A stretch of DNA of 64,000 nt from Acidovorax sp. GBBC 1281 (GCF_028473645.1 NZ_CP097269.1:1630001-1694000), one strand, 5' to 3'; counted from the stretch's first letter, positions 23,410 to 32,296 are shown. Made by a program: numbers and translations. The notes: generated from the letters alone by a model not told the origin.

Positions 23410-24540
23410 ATGGACATTCCCCATTTCTATGCCGACGAGTCCCCTTTTGTCGAAAAGCCCATCGCCACCGTGCTGGTGGTGGACGACACGCCCGACAACC
23501 TCACGCTCATGGGGACGCTGCTGCGCGACCACTACCACGTCAAGGTCGCCAACCAGGGCGAGAAGGCCCTGCGCATCGCGCAGTCGGCCCCGCCGCCCGA
23601 TCTGATCCTGCTGGACATCATGATGCCCGGCATCGACGGCTACGAGGTCTGCCGCCAGCTCAAGGCACACCCGCAGTCGCGCGACATTCCCATCATCTTC
23701 CTCACCGCGCGCTCCACGTCCGACGATGAGCGCACGGGCCTGGCGGCCGGCGCGGTGGACTACATCACCAAGCCCATCAGCCCGCCCATCCTGCTGGCAC
23801 GCGTGCACACGCACCTGGCGCTGAAGGCCACCGCCGATTTCCTGCGCGACAAGAGCGCGTATCTCGAGCGCGAGGTGGCCATGCGCACGCTGGAGGTGCA
23901 GGCCATCCAGGACGTGACCATCATGGCCATGACCTCGCTGGCCGAAACGCGCGACAACGAAACGGGCAACCACATCCGGCGCACGCAGCTGTACGTGAAG
24001 GCCCTGGCCGAGCATCTGCGCACGCACCCGCGCTTCGAGCAGGCGCTGACCGAACGCATGATCGAGCTGCTGTACAAGTCGGCGCCGCTGCACGACATCG
24101 GCAAGATCGGCATTCCCGACCGTATCCTGCTCAAGCCCGGCAAACTCACCGTGGAAGAGTTCGAGGTCATGAAGACGCACACCACGCTGGGCCGCAACGC
24201 CATCGAAGACGCCGAGCGGCGCCTGGGCATGCGCGTGGCGTTCCTGAGCGTGTCGAAAGAGATCGCCTACAGCCACCAGGAAAAGTGGGACGGCACCGGC
24301 TACCCGGAGGGCCTGGCGGGCGATGCCATTCCCGTCTCGGCCCGGCTCATGGCCGTGGCCGACGTGTACGACGCGCTCATCAGCAAGCGCATCTACAAGC
24401 CCGCGTACTCGCATGAACAGGCCTGCGCCACCATCGTGCGGGGCCGCGGCGCGCATTTCGACCCCGACATGGTGGACGCCTTCGTGGAACTGGCCGACGA
24501 CTTCCGCGACATCGCGGTCAAGTATCCCGACCCGCAATAG
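23410..24540 (+). CDS. response regulator with HD-GYP c-di-GMP phosphodiesterase domain
   Basis: A 376-residue RpfG-type protein. Residues about 18-140 form a receiver (VLVVDDTPDN, LLDIMMPGIDG, FLTARS, YITKPI), and residues about 165-370 an HD-GYP domain. The latter has HDIGKIGIPD, HTTLGRN, SHQEKWDGTGYPEGL and FDPDMVDAF, so both the HD pair and the GYP motif are intact and c-di-GMP hydrolysis is expected. It follows the hybrid kinase by 12 bases, implying one operon and one signalling pathway. In Xanthomonas the equivalent RpfC/RpfG pair controls virulence and exopolysaccharide; whether the input here is a diffusible signal is not shown by the sequence. Confidence 0.93.
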   Translation: MDIPHFYADESPFVEKPIATVLVVDDTPDNLTLMGTLLRDHYHVKVANQGEKALRIAQSAPPPDLILLDIMMPGIDGYEVCRQLKAHPQSRDIPIIFLTARSTSDDERTGLAAGAVDYITKPISPPILLARVHTHLALKATADFLRDKSAYLEREVAMRTLEVQAIQDVTIMAMTSLAETRDNETGNHIRRTQLYVKALAEHLRTHPRFEQALTERMIELLYKSAPLHDIGKIGIPDRILLKPGKLTVEEFEVMKTHTTLGRNAIEDAERRLGMRVAFLSVSKEIAYSHQEKWDGTGYPEGLAGDAIPVSARLMAVADVYDALISKRIYKPAYSHEQACATIVRGRGAHFDPDMVDAFVELADDFRDIAVKYPDPQ

Positions 24541-24565
24541 CCGCCGAAGGCCGCAGGCCGGCGGA

Positions 24566-24614
24566 AAAGAAAAAAGGGACTGCCGCGCGACCCACGGGCC
24601 GCAGCGGCAATCCC
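24566..24614 (-). terminator. terminator of the suhB gene
   Basis: Read on the minus strand, a stem gggattgccgc / gcggcagtccc with a GC-rich loop is followed by cttttttctttt. It lies about 20 bases after the suhB stop. It could also slow read-through from the HD-GYP gene. Confidence 0.75.
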
Positions 24615-24633
24615 TTCGCGCGGGCGCTGTCGG

Positions 24634-25566
24634 TCAGCGGGCGCCGGTGGCGGCTTCGCCGTCCTCGGCCGGGGTGGCCGGCACCACGTCGTCCAGGCCG
24701 TCCGTGGGCAGCGAGAGGTTGGCCGCCGCCTGGCGCACGGCCGCCTTGTCACCGGCGCTGGCGAACTGGCTGTATTTGCTCAGGATGGGCACCAGCTGGC
24801 CGTAGATGCGCGGTGCGCCGGCCAGGCATTCGCGCTGCTCCAGGAAGTCCGCCTCGCCCGTGAAGTTGCCGACCAGGCCGCCGGCCTCGGTCACCAGCAG
24901 CGAGCCGGCCGCCACGTCCCAGATCGACAGGCCGGTCTCGAAGAACGCTTCGGTGTAGCCCGCGGCCACGTAGGCCAGGTCCAGCGCGGCGGCGCCCGGG
25001 CGGCGCAGGCCGGCGGTGCGCTGCATTACGTCGGCCATGATGTTCAGGTAGTTCTTGAAGTTGTCGCCCGGGCGGAACGGAAAGCCGGTGGAGATCAGGC
25101 ATTCCTTGAGCTGCGTGCGCTTGGAGACGCGGATGCGGCGCTCGTTCAGGTAGGCGCCGCGGCCCTTGGTGGCGGTGAAGAGGTCGTTGCGGGTCGGGTC
25201 GTAGATCACGGCCTGCTCGACCTTGCCGCGCACGGCCAGCGCGATGCTCACGCAATAGACCGGAAAGCCGTGGATGAAGTTGGTGGTGCCGTCCAGCGGG
25301 TCGATGATCCAGACGAACTCCGAATCCTTCGCGCTGTACTCGCTGCCCGATTCCTCGGCCAGGATGCCGTGGCCGGGGTAGGCGGTGAGCAGCGTCTCGA
25401 TGATAGCCTTTTCGCTCGCGTGGTCCACCTCGGTCACGAAATCGTTGATCTGCTTTTGCGAGATCCGCACGGATTCCACGTCCAGGGCCGCGCGGTTGAT
25501 GATGGCGCCGGCGGCGCGTGCGGCCTTGATGGCCACGTTGAGCATGGGGTGCAGATTGGTCGACAT
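24634..25566 (-). CDS. suhB: inositol monophosphatase family protein (SuhB)
   Basis: A 310-residue protein with the Li+-sensitive Mg-phosphatase motifs: ILAEESGSE (metal-binding Glu pair), [17 protein letters not shown] (about residues 85-101) and [15 protein letters not shown] (about 213-227). It hydrolyses inositol-1-phosphate and related compounds; in enterobacteria SuhB also joins the rRNA antitermination complex. The C-terminus carries about 40 extra residues rich in Ala/Glu. Its start faces trmJ, with about 137 bases between them. Confidence 0.93.
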   Translation of the reverse strand: MSTNLHPMLNVAIKAARAAGAIINRAALDVESVRISQKQINDFVTEVDHASEKAIIETLLTAYPGHGILAEESGSEYSAKDSEFVWIIDPLDGTTNFIHGFPVYCVSIALAVRGKVEQAVIYDPTRNDLFTATKGRGAYLNERRIRVSKRTQLKECLISTGFPFRPGDNFKNYLNIMADVMQRTAGLRRPGAAALDLAYVAAGYTEAFFETGLSIWDVAAGSLLVTEAGGLVGNFTGEADFLEQRECLAGAPRIYGQLVPILSKYSQFASAGDKAAVRQAAANLSLPTDGLDDVVPATPAEDGEAATGAR

Positions 25567-25703
25567 TGGATTGTGGCGTGGGCCGGGCGCGCGGCAAGGG
25601 CGGCCTGGCGGTTCAGGAACGGGGAATGGCGCCCCGGCGATGCGGACGGCGACAATGAGCGCGCGATTTTACCCGTACTGCCTTTTTTCACCGACCGCGC
25701 GCC

Positions 25704-26504
25704 ATGAAGACCCGTTTCATCCTCCTCCACACCAGCCATGCCGGCAACGTCGGCGCCGCCGCCCGCGCCATGAAGACCATGGGCTTCGGCGACCTGGTGC
25801 TCGTCGCCCCGCGCTGGGCCAACGTGCTGCGCCGCGAGGAAACCATCCAGCGCGCCAGCGGCGCCTTGGACGTGCTGGAGAACGCGCGCATCGTCGCCAC
25901 GCTGGACGAGGCCCTGGACGGCATGAGCCACCTGTGCGCCACCGCCATGACCCCGCGCGACTTCGGCCCGCCGACGCGCTCGCCGCGCGAGCATTTCGAG
26001 TTGCTATTGAAAAGTGAGCAATATGCCCTAGAAGAACATGCGCTGGAGCCCGATTCGGCTCCAACGTCCACCGCCGAGGCCGGCGTGGCCTTCCTGTTCG
26101 GCAGCGAGCGCTTCGGCATGGCCAACGACGACGTGTACCGCTGCCACGTGGCGCTGTCGATTCCCACCAACCCCACCTTCGGCTCGCTCAACCTGGGCGC
26201 GGCCATCCAGGTCGTCGCCTACGAATGGCGCCTGGCGCTCGGCGGGTTCTCCACCGCCGCGCTGCCGCAGGAAGGCACGGCCGCACCCGTCACCGAGCGG
26301 GCCGATGCCGCGCAGGTGGCCGGCATGCTGGCGCACTGGGAGCGCGCGCTGGTGGACATCGGCTTTCTCGACCCCGCCGCGCCCAAGAAGCTCATGCCGC
26401 GCCTGAACCAGTTGTTCAACCGCGCGCAACTCACGCCCGAGGAAATCCACATCCTGCGCGGTGTCGCCAAAGCCATGACCGGCGCCGCGCAGGCAAAGCG
26501 CTAG
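25704..26504 (+). CDS. trmJ: tRNA (cytidine/uridine-2'-O-)-methyltransferase TrmJ
   Basis: A 266-residue SPOUT (SpoU) methyltransferase. The N-terminus FILLHTSHAGNVGAAARAMKT holds the motif 1 Asn/Arg region. FLFGSERFGM and LSIPTNPTFGSLNLGAA are motifs 2 and 3, which form the knotted SAM site. TrmJ methylates the ribose at position 32 of several tRNAs. The segment near residues 100-116 (LLLKSEQYALEEHALEP) is encoded by a copy of the dispersed repeat (26003-26050) and looks like an in-frame insertion in a surface loop. A C-terminal helical extension (MPRLNQLFNRAQLTPEEIHILRG) is typical. Confidence 0.93.
   Translation: MKTRFILLHTSHAGNVGAAARAMKTMGFGDLVLVAPRWANVLRREETIQRASGALDVLENARIVATLDEALDGMSHLCATAMTPRDFGPPTRSPREHFELLLKSEQYALEEHALEPDSAPTSTAEAGVAFLFGSERFGMANDDVYRCHVALSIPTNPTFGSLNLGAAIQVVAYEWRLALGGFSTAALPQEGTAAPVTERADAAQVAGMLAHWERALVDIGFLDPAAPKKLMPRLNQLFNRAQLTPEEIHILRGVAKAMTGAAQAKR
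26003..26050. repeat. dispersed repeat, copy C, inside trmJ
   Basis: gctattgaaaagtgagcaat followed by atgccctagaag and gcgctggagcc. The order and word content resemble the 12378 and 27387 copies. It is in frame and translated. The match is by eye and imperfect. Confidence 0.5.
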
Positions 26505-26549
26505 ACTCGGCGGCTCTTTTTCCGCTGCGCCCCCACGCCCCACCACCCC

Positions 26550-27335
26550 ATGTTTGCCCGCCTGCGCTCCGACGTCCAGTGCATCCTCGACCGCGACCCC
26601 GCCGCGCGCAGCACCTGGGAGGTGGTCACCTGCTACCCCGGACTGCACGCGATCTGGCTGCACCGGCCGGCGCACTGGTGCTGGCGCCACGGCCTGCCGT
26701 GGCTGGGGCGCTTCATTTCGCATTTCGCGCGCTGGATGACCGGCATCGAGATCCACCCGGGCGCCAAGATCGGCGAGCGCGTCTTCTTCGACCATGCCAT
26801 GGGCGTGGTGGTCGGCGAAACCGCCGAAATCGGCGACGGCTGCACCATCTACCAGGGCGTGACCCTGGGCGGCACATCGCTCTACAAGGGCGCCAAGCGC
26901 CACCCGACGCTGGGCAAGGACGTGGTGGTGAGCGCCGGCGCCAAGGTGCTGGGCGGCTTCGAGGTGGGGGACGGCGCCAAGATCGGCAGCAACGCGGTGG
27001 TCATCAAGCCCGTGCCGCCAGGCGCCACGGCCGTGGGCATCCCGGCCCGCATCATTCCCTCCAAGGCCGGCCAGAGCGCCGACGTGACCGAGCCGCAGGC
27101 CTCGCGCCCGTTCACCGCCTACGGCATCACGCAGGAAGACGACCCGCTCTCGCAGGCCATGCGCGGCCTGATCGACAACGCCTCGTCGCAGGAGCACCAG
27201 ATCGCGCTGCTGTGGCAGGCCATCGAAAAGCTTTCGGCCAACCCGCAGGCACCGGCCAAGGACTGCGTGCCCTGCGACGCGGCGCGCGAGGAGCAGTTCC
27301 AGGCGGACAAGCTCAACGAGCTGGTGGGGAAGTAG
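26550..27335 (+). CDS. cysE: serine O-acetyltransferase
   Basis: A 261-residue protein of the CysE/EpsC class. An N-terminal helical region is followed by a left-handed beta-helix of hexapeptide repeats ([61 protein letters not shown]). It transfers acetyl from acetyl-CoA to L-serine, giving O-acetylserine, the cysteine precursor, and is usually feedback-inhibited by cysteine. The catalytic His/Asp region HPGAKIG...DHAMG is intact. The C-terminal tail (about residues 185-261) is long and contains a CVPC motif. Confidence 0.94.
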   Translation: MFARLRSDVQCILDRDPAARSTWEVVTCYPGLHAIWLHRPAHWCWRHGLPWLGRFISHFARWMTGIEIHPGAKIGERVFFDHAMGVVVGETAEIGDGCTIYQGVTLGGTSLYKGAKRHPTLGKDVVVSAGAKVLGGFEVGDGAKIGSNAVVIKPVPPGATAVGIPARIIPSKAGQSADVTEPQASRPFTAYGITQEDDPLSQAMRGLIDNASSQEHQIALLWQAIEKLSANPQAPAKDCVPCDAAREEQFQADKLNELVGK

Positions 27336-27386
27336 CCGGCGCGGTGGTCAGTGGCCGGTGGCGGCCCCGGCTTCGGTGTGCAAGCC

Positions 27387-27442
27387 AAAAAGGCCTGCAA
27401 CGCAATAAATACTAGGGCGTTATGCTATAAAAAATATAGCAT
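27387..27442. repeat. dispersed Comamonadaceae-type repeat, copy B
   Basis: aaaaaggcctgcaacgcaat, then actagggcgt, then the perfect hairpin tgctata-aaaaa-tatagca. It occupies the space between cysE and the mog stop codon, touching that stop. Same layout as copy A at 12378. The hairpin might also serve as a weak bidirectional terminator. Confidence 0.6.
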
Positions 27443-28056
27443 CAGCGCCGCACGGCCGATTTCGGCCGGAACGCCTTGCACACCGCGTCGTGCGTTTCCA
27501 GGTACGGCCCGCCGATCAAATCGATGCAGTAGGGCACCGCGGCGAAGATGCCCGGCACGATCTGGCTGCCGTCCTCGCCCCGCAGGCCCTCCAGCGTTTC
27601 CGCAATCGCCTTGGGCTGGCCAGGCAGGTTGACGATGAGCGTGCTGCCGCGCACCACCGCCACTTGGCGCGAGAGGATGGCCGTGGGCACGAAGCGCAGG
27701 CCGATCTGGCGCATCTGCTCGCCGAAGCCCGGCATCTCCTTGTGGGCCACGGCCAGCGTGGCCTCGGGCGTGACGTCGCGCAGGGCGGGGCCCGTGCCGC
27801 CGGTGGTCAGCACGAGGCTGCAGCCGGCGGTGTCGGCCAGCTCGATCAGCGTGGCGCTGATGGTGGCCTGGTCGTCGGGGATCAGCCGGGGCTCGAAGGC
27901 GATGGGGTTGCGCAGCGCGCGGGCCAGCCAGTCCTGCAGTGCGGGCAGGCCCTTGTCCTCGTAGACGCCGGTGCTGGCCCGGTCGCTGATGGAGACGATG
28001 CCGATGCGCACCGGCTCGAAGCCGCCGGTTGCGGCAGGTGCCACGGCGTCAGGCAT
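27442..28056 (-). CDS. mog: molybdopterin adenylyltransferase
   Basis: About 204 residues with the MoaB/Mog fold: VRIGIVSISDRASTGVYEDKG near the start and LTTGGTGPALRDVTPEA around residue 85. Mog adenylylates molybdopterin before molybdenum insertion. This fits the presence in the same window of two molybdoenzymes (YdeP-type at 52135 and NasA at 61578). The start at 28056 overlaps the stop of yjgA by eight bases, so the two are translationally coupled. Longer upstream starts would run deep into yjgA in another frame and are rejected. Confidence 0.9.
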   Translation of the reverse strand: MPDAVAPAATGGFEPVRIGIVSISDRASTGVYEDKGLPALQDWLARALRNPIAFEPRLIPDDQATISATLIELADTAGCSLVLTTGGTGPALRDVTPEATLAVAHKEMPGFGEQMRQIGLRFVPTAILSRQVAVVRGSTLIVNLPGQPKAIAETLEGLRGEDGSQIVPGIFAAVPYCIDLIGGPYLETHDAVCKAFRPKSAVRR

Positions 28057-28714
28057 CGCGGCCGGTCTCTTCGTGGCGGGCGTGGGTGGCCGCGTCTTCC
28101 ATCTGCTCGCGCACCAGCTGGAACAGCTCGCGGTAGGCGCGGCCCTTGCGTGGGGCCAGGCCCTCGGACACCTGCACGTTCGCGACCTTGCCCTCGGGCT
28201 GCGCATCCTTGCGCGCCTGGCGGATGAGCGCGCGGATCTGCTGCGTGTCGGTGCGCGGAAAGCGCTCCAGCCATTCGGGCAGCGCGGCGTCGTCGGCGAT
28301 CAGCCGGTCGCGCCAGCGCTCGGAGGCGTGCAGCGCGAGCTTTTCGGCGGCCGAGCCGTTGTGCTGCTCGTCCAGCGCGGCCTGGGCGGCGGCCACGGCG
28401 GTGGGATCGAGCTGGCGCATGATCTTGCCGACGTACTGCATCTGGCGGCGCTTGCCCTCGAAGTTGGTGATGCGCCTGGCCTCGGCCAGCGCGTCGCGCA
28501 GCTTCTCGGGCAGCTGCAGGCGTTCCATCAGGTCGGCGCGCAGCGTGAGCAGGTCTTCGCCGAGCTTCTGCAGCGCATCGCTCTCGCGCTTCAGGTCGGT
28601 CCGGCTCGCTTCGTGCGTGCCTTTGAGCTCGGCTTTCAGTTCGATGTCCAGCTCGCTGCCTTCGGCAACGAACTGGCCTCGCACGTAGTAGCCTTTTTTG
28701 GGTTTGCGTGACAT
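28049..28714 (-). CDS. yjgA: ribosome-associated protein YjgA (DarP, DUF615)
   Basis: This 221-residue protein begins MSRKPKKGYYVRGQFVAEGS and carries the DUF615 motifs KLGEDLLTLRADLMERL, FEGKRRQMQYVGKIMR and GKGRAYRELFQLVRE-like C-terminal sequence. The E. coli homologue (DarP) binds late 50S precursors and aids 23S maturation. The start at 28714 was preferred over 28783 because the extra 23 residues look non-homologous. It faces pmbA divergently, with about 86 bases between starts. Confidence 0.9.
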   Translation of the reverse strand: MSRKPKKGYYVRGQFVAEGSELDIELKAELKGTHEASRTDLKRESDALQKLGEDLLTLRADLMERLQLPEKLRDALAEARRITNFEGKRRQMQYVGKIMRQLDPTAVAAAQAALDEQHNGSAAEKLALHASERWRDRLIADDAALPEWLERFPRTDTQQIRALIRQARKDAQPEGKVANVQVSEGLAPRKGRAYRELFQLVREQMEDAATHARHEETGRDA

Positions 28715-28800
28715 GGTGGGGGCAATGGGAGGGGCACGCGTGTGCCCATACAGGCTTCGGCACCTTGGCGCCGAAGGCGGCAAGTATCATAGCCGCCGAT

Positions 28801-30210
28801 ATGAATACACCCAGCCCACGCGCCGCCGGCGCCGCCCCGAAGACACCCGACAGCGGTTTCAGCTACACCCGCCCGTTTTTCGAAGACCTCGTGGACCGAG
28901 CCCTGGCGCACGCCAAGAAGCTGGGCGCCACCGACGCCGGCGCCGAGGCCTCCGAGGGCTGCGGCCTGTCGGTCAGCGTGCGCAAGGGTGAGCTGGAGAA
29001 CGTCGAGCGCAACCGCGACAAGTCGCTGGGCGTGACGGTCTACATCGGCCACCGGCGCGGCAACGCCAGCACCTCGGATTTTTCCAACGCCGCCATCGAG
29101 CAGACGGTGCAGGCCGCCTACGACATCGCCCGCTTCACCGCCGAAGACCCGGTGGCCGGCCTGCCGGACGAGGCCGACATCGCCCCCGAGGACTCGCACC
29201 GCGAGCTGGAGCTGTTCCACCCCTGGGCCATCACCAGCGAGGAGGCCGCGCGCATCGCCATGGAATGCGAAGCCGCCGCGCTGCAGACCAGCCGCCGCAT
29301 CACCAACAGCGAAGGCGCGGGCGTGTCGGCCCAGCAGAGCCACTTCTTCAGCGCCCACACGCGCGGCTTTCGCGGCGGCTATGCCAGCTCGCGCCACAGC
29401 CTGTCGGTGGCGCCCATCGCCGCGCTGCCCGGCAAGAATGCCGACATGCAGCGCGATGCTTGGTACAGCTCCATGCGCGATGCGCGCGAGCTGGCCGCGC
29501 CGGCCCAGGTGGGCCGCTACGCCGCCGAACGCGCCCTGAGCCGCCTGGGCAGCCGCAAGATCCCCACCACGCAGTGCCCCGTGCTGTTCGAGTCGCCCCT
29601 GGCGGCCGGCCTGCTGGGCGGCTTCGTGCAGGCCGTGAGCGGCGGCGCGCTGTACCGCAAGAGCACCTTCTTGCTCGACTCGCTGGGCAAGCCGGTGCTG
29701 CCCAAGCACATCGACATCCTGGAAGACCCCTTCATTCTTCGCGGCAAGGGCAGTTCGCCCTTCGACGACGAAGGCGTGCGCGTGGCGCCCCGCAAGGTGG
29801 TGGATGCCGGCCGCGTGGAGGGCTACTTCCTGTCCAGCTACTCGGCGCGCAAGCTGGGCATGAAGACCACCGGCAACTCGGGCGGCTCGCACAACCTCAC
29901 GCTCACCTCGCGCCGCACCCGCGCGGGCGACGACCTCGACGCCATGCTGAAAAAGCTGGGCACCGGCCTGTTCGTGATCGAGCTGATGGGGCAGGGCGTG
30001 AACTACGTGACGGGCGACTACTCGCGCGGCGCCAGCGGCTTCTGGGTGGAGAACGGCCAGATCGCCTACCCGGTGCATGAGATCACCATCGCCGGCAACC
30101 TGAAGGACATGCTGAAAGGCATCGAAGCCGTGGGCGCCGATGCCTACAACTACGGCGCCAAGACCGTGGGCTCGATCCTCGTGAACCGCATGAAGGTGGC
30201 GGGCAGCTGA
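28801..30210 (+). CDS. pmbA: metalloprotease-family protein PmbA (TldE)
   Basis: A 469-residue TldE/PmbA protein. Characteristic segments include EASEGCGLSVSVRKGELENVERNRD near the start, QRDAWYSS, KSTFLLDSLGKPVLP and the C-terminal QGVNYVTGDYSRGASGFWVENG. PmbA pairs with TldD in a cytoplasmic protease complex that matures microcins and degrades CcdA; TldD supplies the active metal site and is not in this window. The ATG at 28801 matches the expected N-terminus. It is followed by a strong terminator. Confidence 0.94.
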   Translation: MNTPSPRAAGAAPKTPDSGFSYTRPFFEDLVDRALAHAKKLGATDAGAEASEGCGLSVSVRKGELENVERNRDKSLGVTVYIGHRRGNASTSDFSNAAIEQTVQAAYDIARFTAEDPVAGLPDEADIAPEDSHRELELFHPWAITSEEAARIAMECEAAALQTSRRITNSEGAGVSAQQSHFFSAHTRGFRGGYASSRHSLSVAPIAALPGKNADMQRDAWYSSMRDARELAAPAQVGRYAAERALSRLGSRKIPTTQCPVLFESPLAAGLLGGFVQAVSGGALYRKSTFLLDSLGKPVLPKHIDILEDPFILRGKGSSPFDDEGVRVAPRKVVDAGRVEGYFLSSYSARKLGMKTTGNSGGSHNLTLTSRRTRAGDDLDAMLKKLGTGLFVIELMGQGVNYVTGDYSRGASGFWVENGQIAYPVHEITIAGNLKDMLKGIEAVGADAYNYGAKTVGSILVNRMKVAGS

Positions 30211-30242
30211 TGCAGCACGCAGCGATGCCGAAAGCACCTGCC

Positions 30243-30280
30243 CCAACAAAAAACCCGCCAGCGGCGGGTTTTTTGTTGGG
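30243..30280. terminator. bidirectional terminator between pmbA and IPTL-CTERM gene
   Basis: ccaacaaaaaacccgcc-agc-ggcgggttttttgttgg is a long near-perfect stem flanked by A and T runs, so it can end transcription from both sides. Confidence 0.9.
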
Positions 30281-30295
30281 CTGAGCGAAAACCGA

Positions 30296-31012
30296 TCAGC
30301 GCTGGCGGCGCAGGCGGGCGATGCCGAACATGCCGAGCAGCGAGGCCATCAACATTAGGCCCCATTCGGATACGGTGGGAATCGGCGATGCCGTCACCGC
30401 GGCGGCCGCCATGGAGAAGCTCACGGGCGAGGCGTTGGCCGTGCTGCGGGAGGTGTCGGTCACGGTGGAGACGAGGCAGGTGTTGGTGACCCCGCTGTTG
30501 CCCGTGCCCACGGTCTGGCAGCCGGAATTGTGGGTGGCGGTGCCTGCGTTGCTGGCGATCACTGCGGCCGTGAAACGGTCCGCCGTGGTGTGGGGCGCCG
30601 TGCCCGTCAGCCACAGCACGGCCTGCATCAGATTCACGTTCGTGATGTTGCCGGAGGCGTCGGTGGAGATGCGCAGCGTGTTCAGGCGCGCATTGGCATC
30701 GGTCGAGGCGACGGTATCGAGCCCGGTGGAGAAGCTGTAGGAGGTGACGGTCGAGCCGATCTCCAGGTTGCTGGCGTTGGCCGGCAGGTTGCCGGCCGTC
30801 GTGAACGTGCCGGTCACGTTGTTCGTGGTCAGGAAGTTGGCGCATAGGCTCGCGGGCGTCGTGGTGCAGTTCGTGTAGTTCTGCAGGCTGGCGTAGTTGC
30901 CGGTGCTGTTGATGTTGACCGTGGCACCGAACGATGTGCCGGCCGCCAGGGTGAGCACGGTGCCCAATAGGATTTTTCGGCGCTGTTGCACAAATCGAAT
31001 TGCAGACGGCAT
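30296..31012 (-). CDS. IPTL-CTERM sorting-signal surface protein, N-terminus remodelled by an IS
   Basis: About 238 residues. The C-terminus (IPTVSEWGLMLMASLLG, then RLRRQR) is an IPTL-CTERM tripartite signal: motif, membrane helix and basic tail, used for exosortase-like processing in Acidovorax relatives. The body is Thr/Ser/Asn/Ala-rich with paired cysteines, as in secreted surface proteins. The only sensible start (31012) lies inside the adjacent insertion sequence: residues 1-11 (MPSAIRFVQQR) are translated from its end, then KILLGTVLTLAAGTSFGA supplies a signal-peptide core. The native start has therefore been lost or replaced, and expression would depend on sequence in the IS. Confidence 0.72.
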   Translation of the reverse strand: MPSAIRFVQQRRKILLGTVLTLAAGTSFGATVNINSTGNYASLQNYTNCTTTPASLCANFLTTNNVTGTFTTAGNLPANASNLEIGSTVTSYSFSTGLDTVASTDANARLNTLRISTDASGNITNVNLMQAVLWLTGTAPHTTADRFTAAVIASNAGTATHNSGCQTVGTGNSGVTNTCLVSTVTDTSRSTANASPVSFSMAAAAVTASPIPTVSEWGLMLMASLLGMFGIARLRRQR

Positions 31013-32029
31013 GACCCCAACCCCAGACGGACCTATGCCACAGCAGTCACCGACACGGTGTGAGGACGGCCGATCTGACTGAACCGATTGAGCAAGGCCA
31101 CGCGGACATGCAGCTCCACAACCTGGCGGTCGAACGTGCGCGCGATCACCCGTTCGCCCAGTCGCTTGAAGCAGTGCATCTTCGTCTCCACAAGGCTGCG
31201 CCGGTGGTAGCCGCTCCACTTCTTCCAAATGCCGCGACCCAGGCGCTGGCACGCCCGAATGGCCTCATTACGATGCGCCGAGCCCGGACTCGACTTCTTC
31301 CAATGGCTGGCGTTCTTGCGGGGCGGGATCACCGCCATCGCGTGCCGCTCGGCAATGGCGTCCAGGCAGGCGCGCGTGTCGTAGGCGCCATCGGCACTGA
31401 CGCTTTCGATGGATTCGTCAGTGGGAATCTGAGCCAGCAACCCGGGCAACATCGGCGCATCCCCAATGGCGTTGCTGGTCACCTCGATGGCGCGTATTTC
31501 CAGCGTCTGCGCGTCGATGCTCAGATGGACCTTGCGCCATTCGCGCCGGTATTCAGCACCATGCTTCTTGCGTTTTCACTCTCCTTCGCCCAGGAACTTG
31601 ATGCCGGTGCTGTCCACCAGCAACTGCAGCGGCGAGTTGGTTCGCTGGTAGCTCAGTTCGACCTGCAAGGTCTTTTGGCGCCGGCAAACAGTGCTGAAGT
31701 CAGGTACCGGCCAGTCCAGCTTTGCCAGCCGCAGCAGGCTCTGCACCATGCCCAGCGCCTGTCGCAAGGGCTGGCCGAACAGGCACTTGATGCTCAGGCA
31801 GAACTGGATTGCTGCGTCCGAGAAGGTTCGGCTGCGTCCACGCCTGCCGGTCGGCGTGCCAAACCACTGCATGCCCTCATCTAGCCACATCGTCAACGAG
31901 CCTCGCGCTTTCAGCGCCGCGTTGTACGCCTTCCAGTTCGTCGTGCGGTACTTGCTCCGCTGCCTGTTCTTCGTCTCTGTCACGCAGTCAGTCTACGGGC
32001 ATCAGCATCGCGATTTGTGCAACAAAGCC
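30979..32029 (-). mobile_element. IS5-family (IS903-group-like) insertion sequence
   Basis: About 1051 bp bounded by 18-base imperfect inverted repeats: GGCGCTGTTGCACAAATC at 30979-30996 and, reversed, GGCTTTGTTGCACAAATC at 32012-32029 (16 of 18 identical). Length, termini and the single transposase fit the IS903 group of IS5, which normally makes 9-base target duplications. The flanking nonamers (ggatttttc left, caagcccgg right) do not match, and the two flanks are unrelated in content. An adjacent deletion or recombination probably followed insertion. Confidence 0.87.
31033..31983 (-). pseudogene. IS5-family transposase with an internal stop
   Basis: The frame begins MTETKNRQRSKYRTTNWKAYN and runs 316 codons to 31033, but codon 136 (31576-31578) is TGA, where homologues have Trp in a GEGEWKRKKHG context. 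The frame is open on both sides: MTETKN...FLGEGE, then KRKKHGAEYRREWRKVH. DDE-type landmarks remain: LLVDSTGIKF (first Asp), SADGAYDTRACLDAI (second) and the C-terminal helix with KWSGYHRRSLVETKMHCFK (Glu). A single TGG-to-TGA change is the simplest explanation, so the element is probably unable to transpose on its own. Confidence 0.88.
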
Positions 32030-32033
32030 CAAG

Positions 32034-32193
32034 CCCGGTGTCTCCACCCCATTTTTGATCACTTCACTCGTCGGCAAGATGGCATCTAGAGTCCTGCAGT
32101 CCTTCCCCTGGCTTTATGTCAAAAAGTCCAGCATCAGCGCGCCCAACCGAACCTTGGCAATGTGTTGGCGATATTTTGGCGTAGATGTCCCGT
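32034..32193 (-). pseudogene. remnant of a tartrate/isopropylmalate dehydrogenase-type gene
   Basis: On the minus strand this aligns well with the intact dehydrogenase gene at about 43628-43783. Shared blocks include gacatctacg, gcgctgatgctggactt and gatgccatc. Relative to the intact copy one base is missing after gacatctacg, and a TAA follows gactttttgaca, so it cannot be translated. It corresponds to the region from DIYGQNIANP to about KTGPKTP, in the last quarter of the protein. The IS right end lies at 32029, immediately next to it. Confidence 0.8.
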
Positions 32194-32296
32194 GAATGCC
32201 TTTTCGCAACAAGCTCCCTTATGTTCGCTACCGCACATAAGTCATTCCGCGTTGTTCATATACTTTTTGAAACACTCAAGCGAACAAGCCACACCT

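Noticed and set aside
31576..31578. TGA in the transposase as a selenocysteine or recoding site
   Set aside because: Homologues have Trp, a residue that a single base change turns into TGA, and no SECIS-like hairpin or slippery sequence is evident. A nonsense mutation is simpler.
31060..32195. Plus-strand ORFs across the insertion sequence and dehydrogenase remnant
   Set aside because: They are shadows of the minus-strand transposase and of a decayed gene; they contain no recognisable protein.
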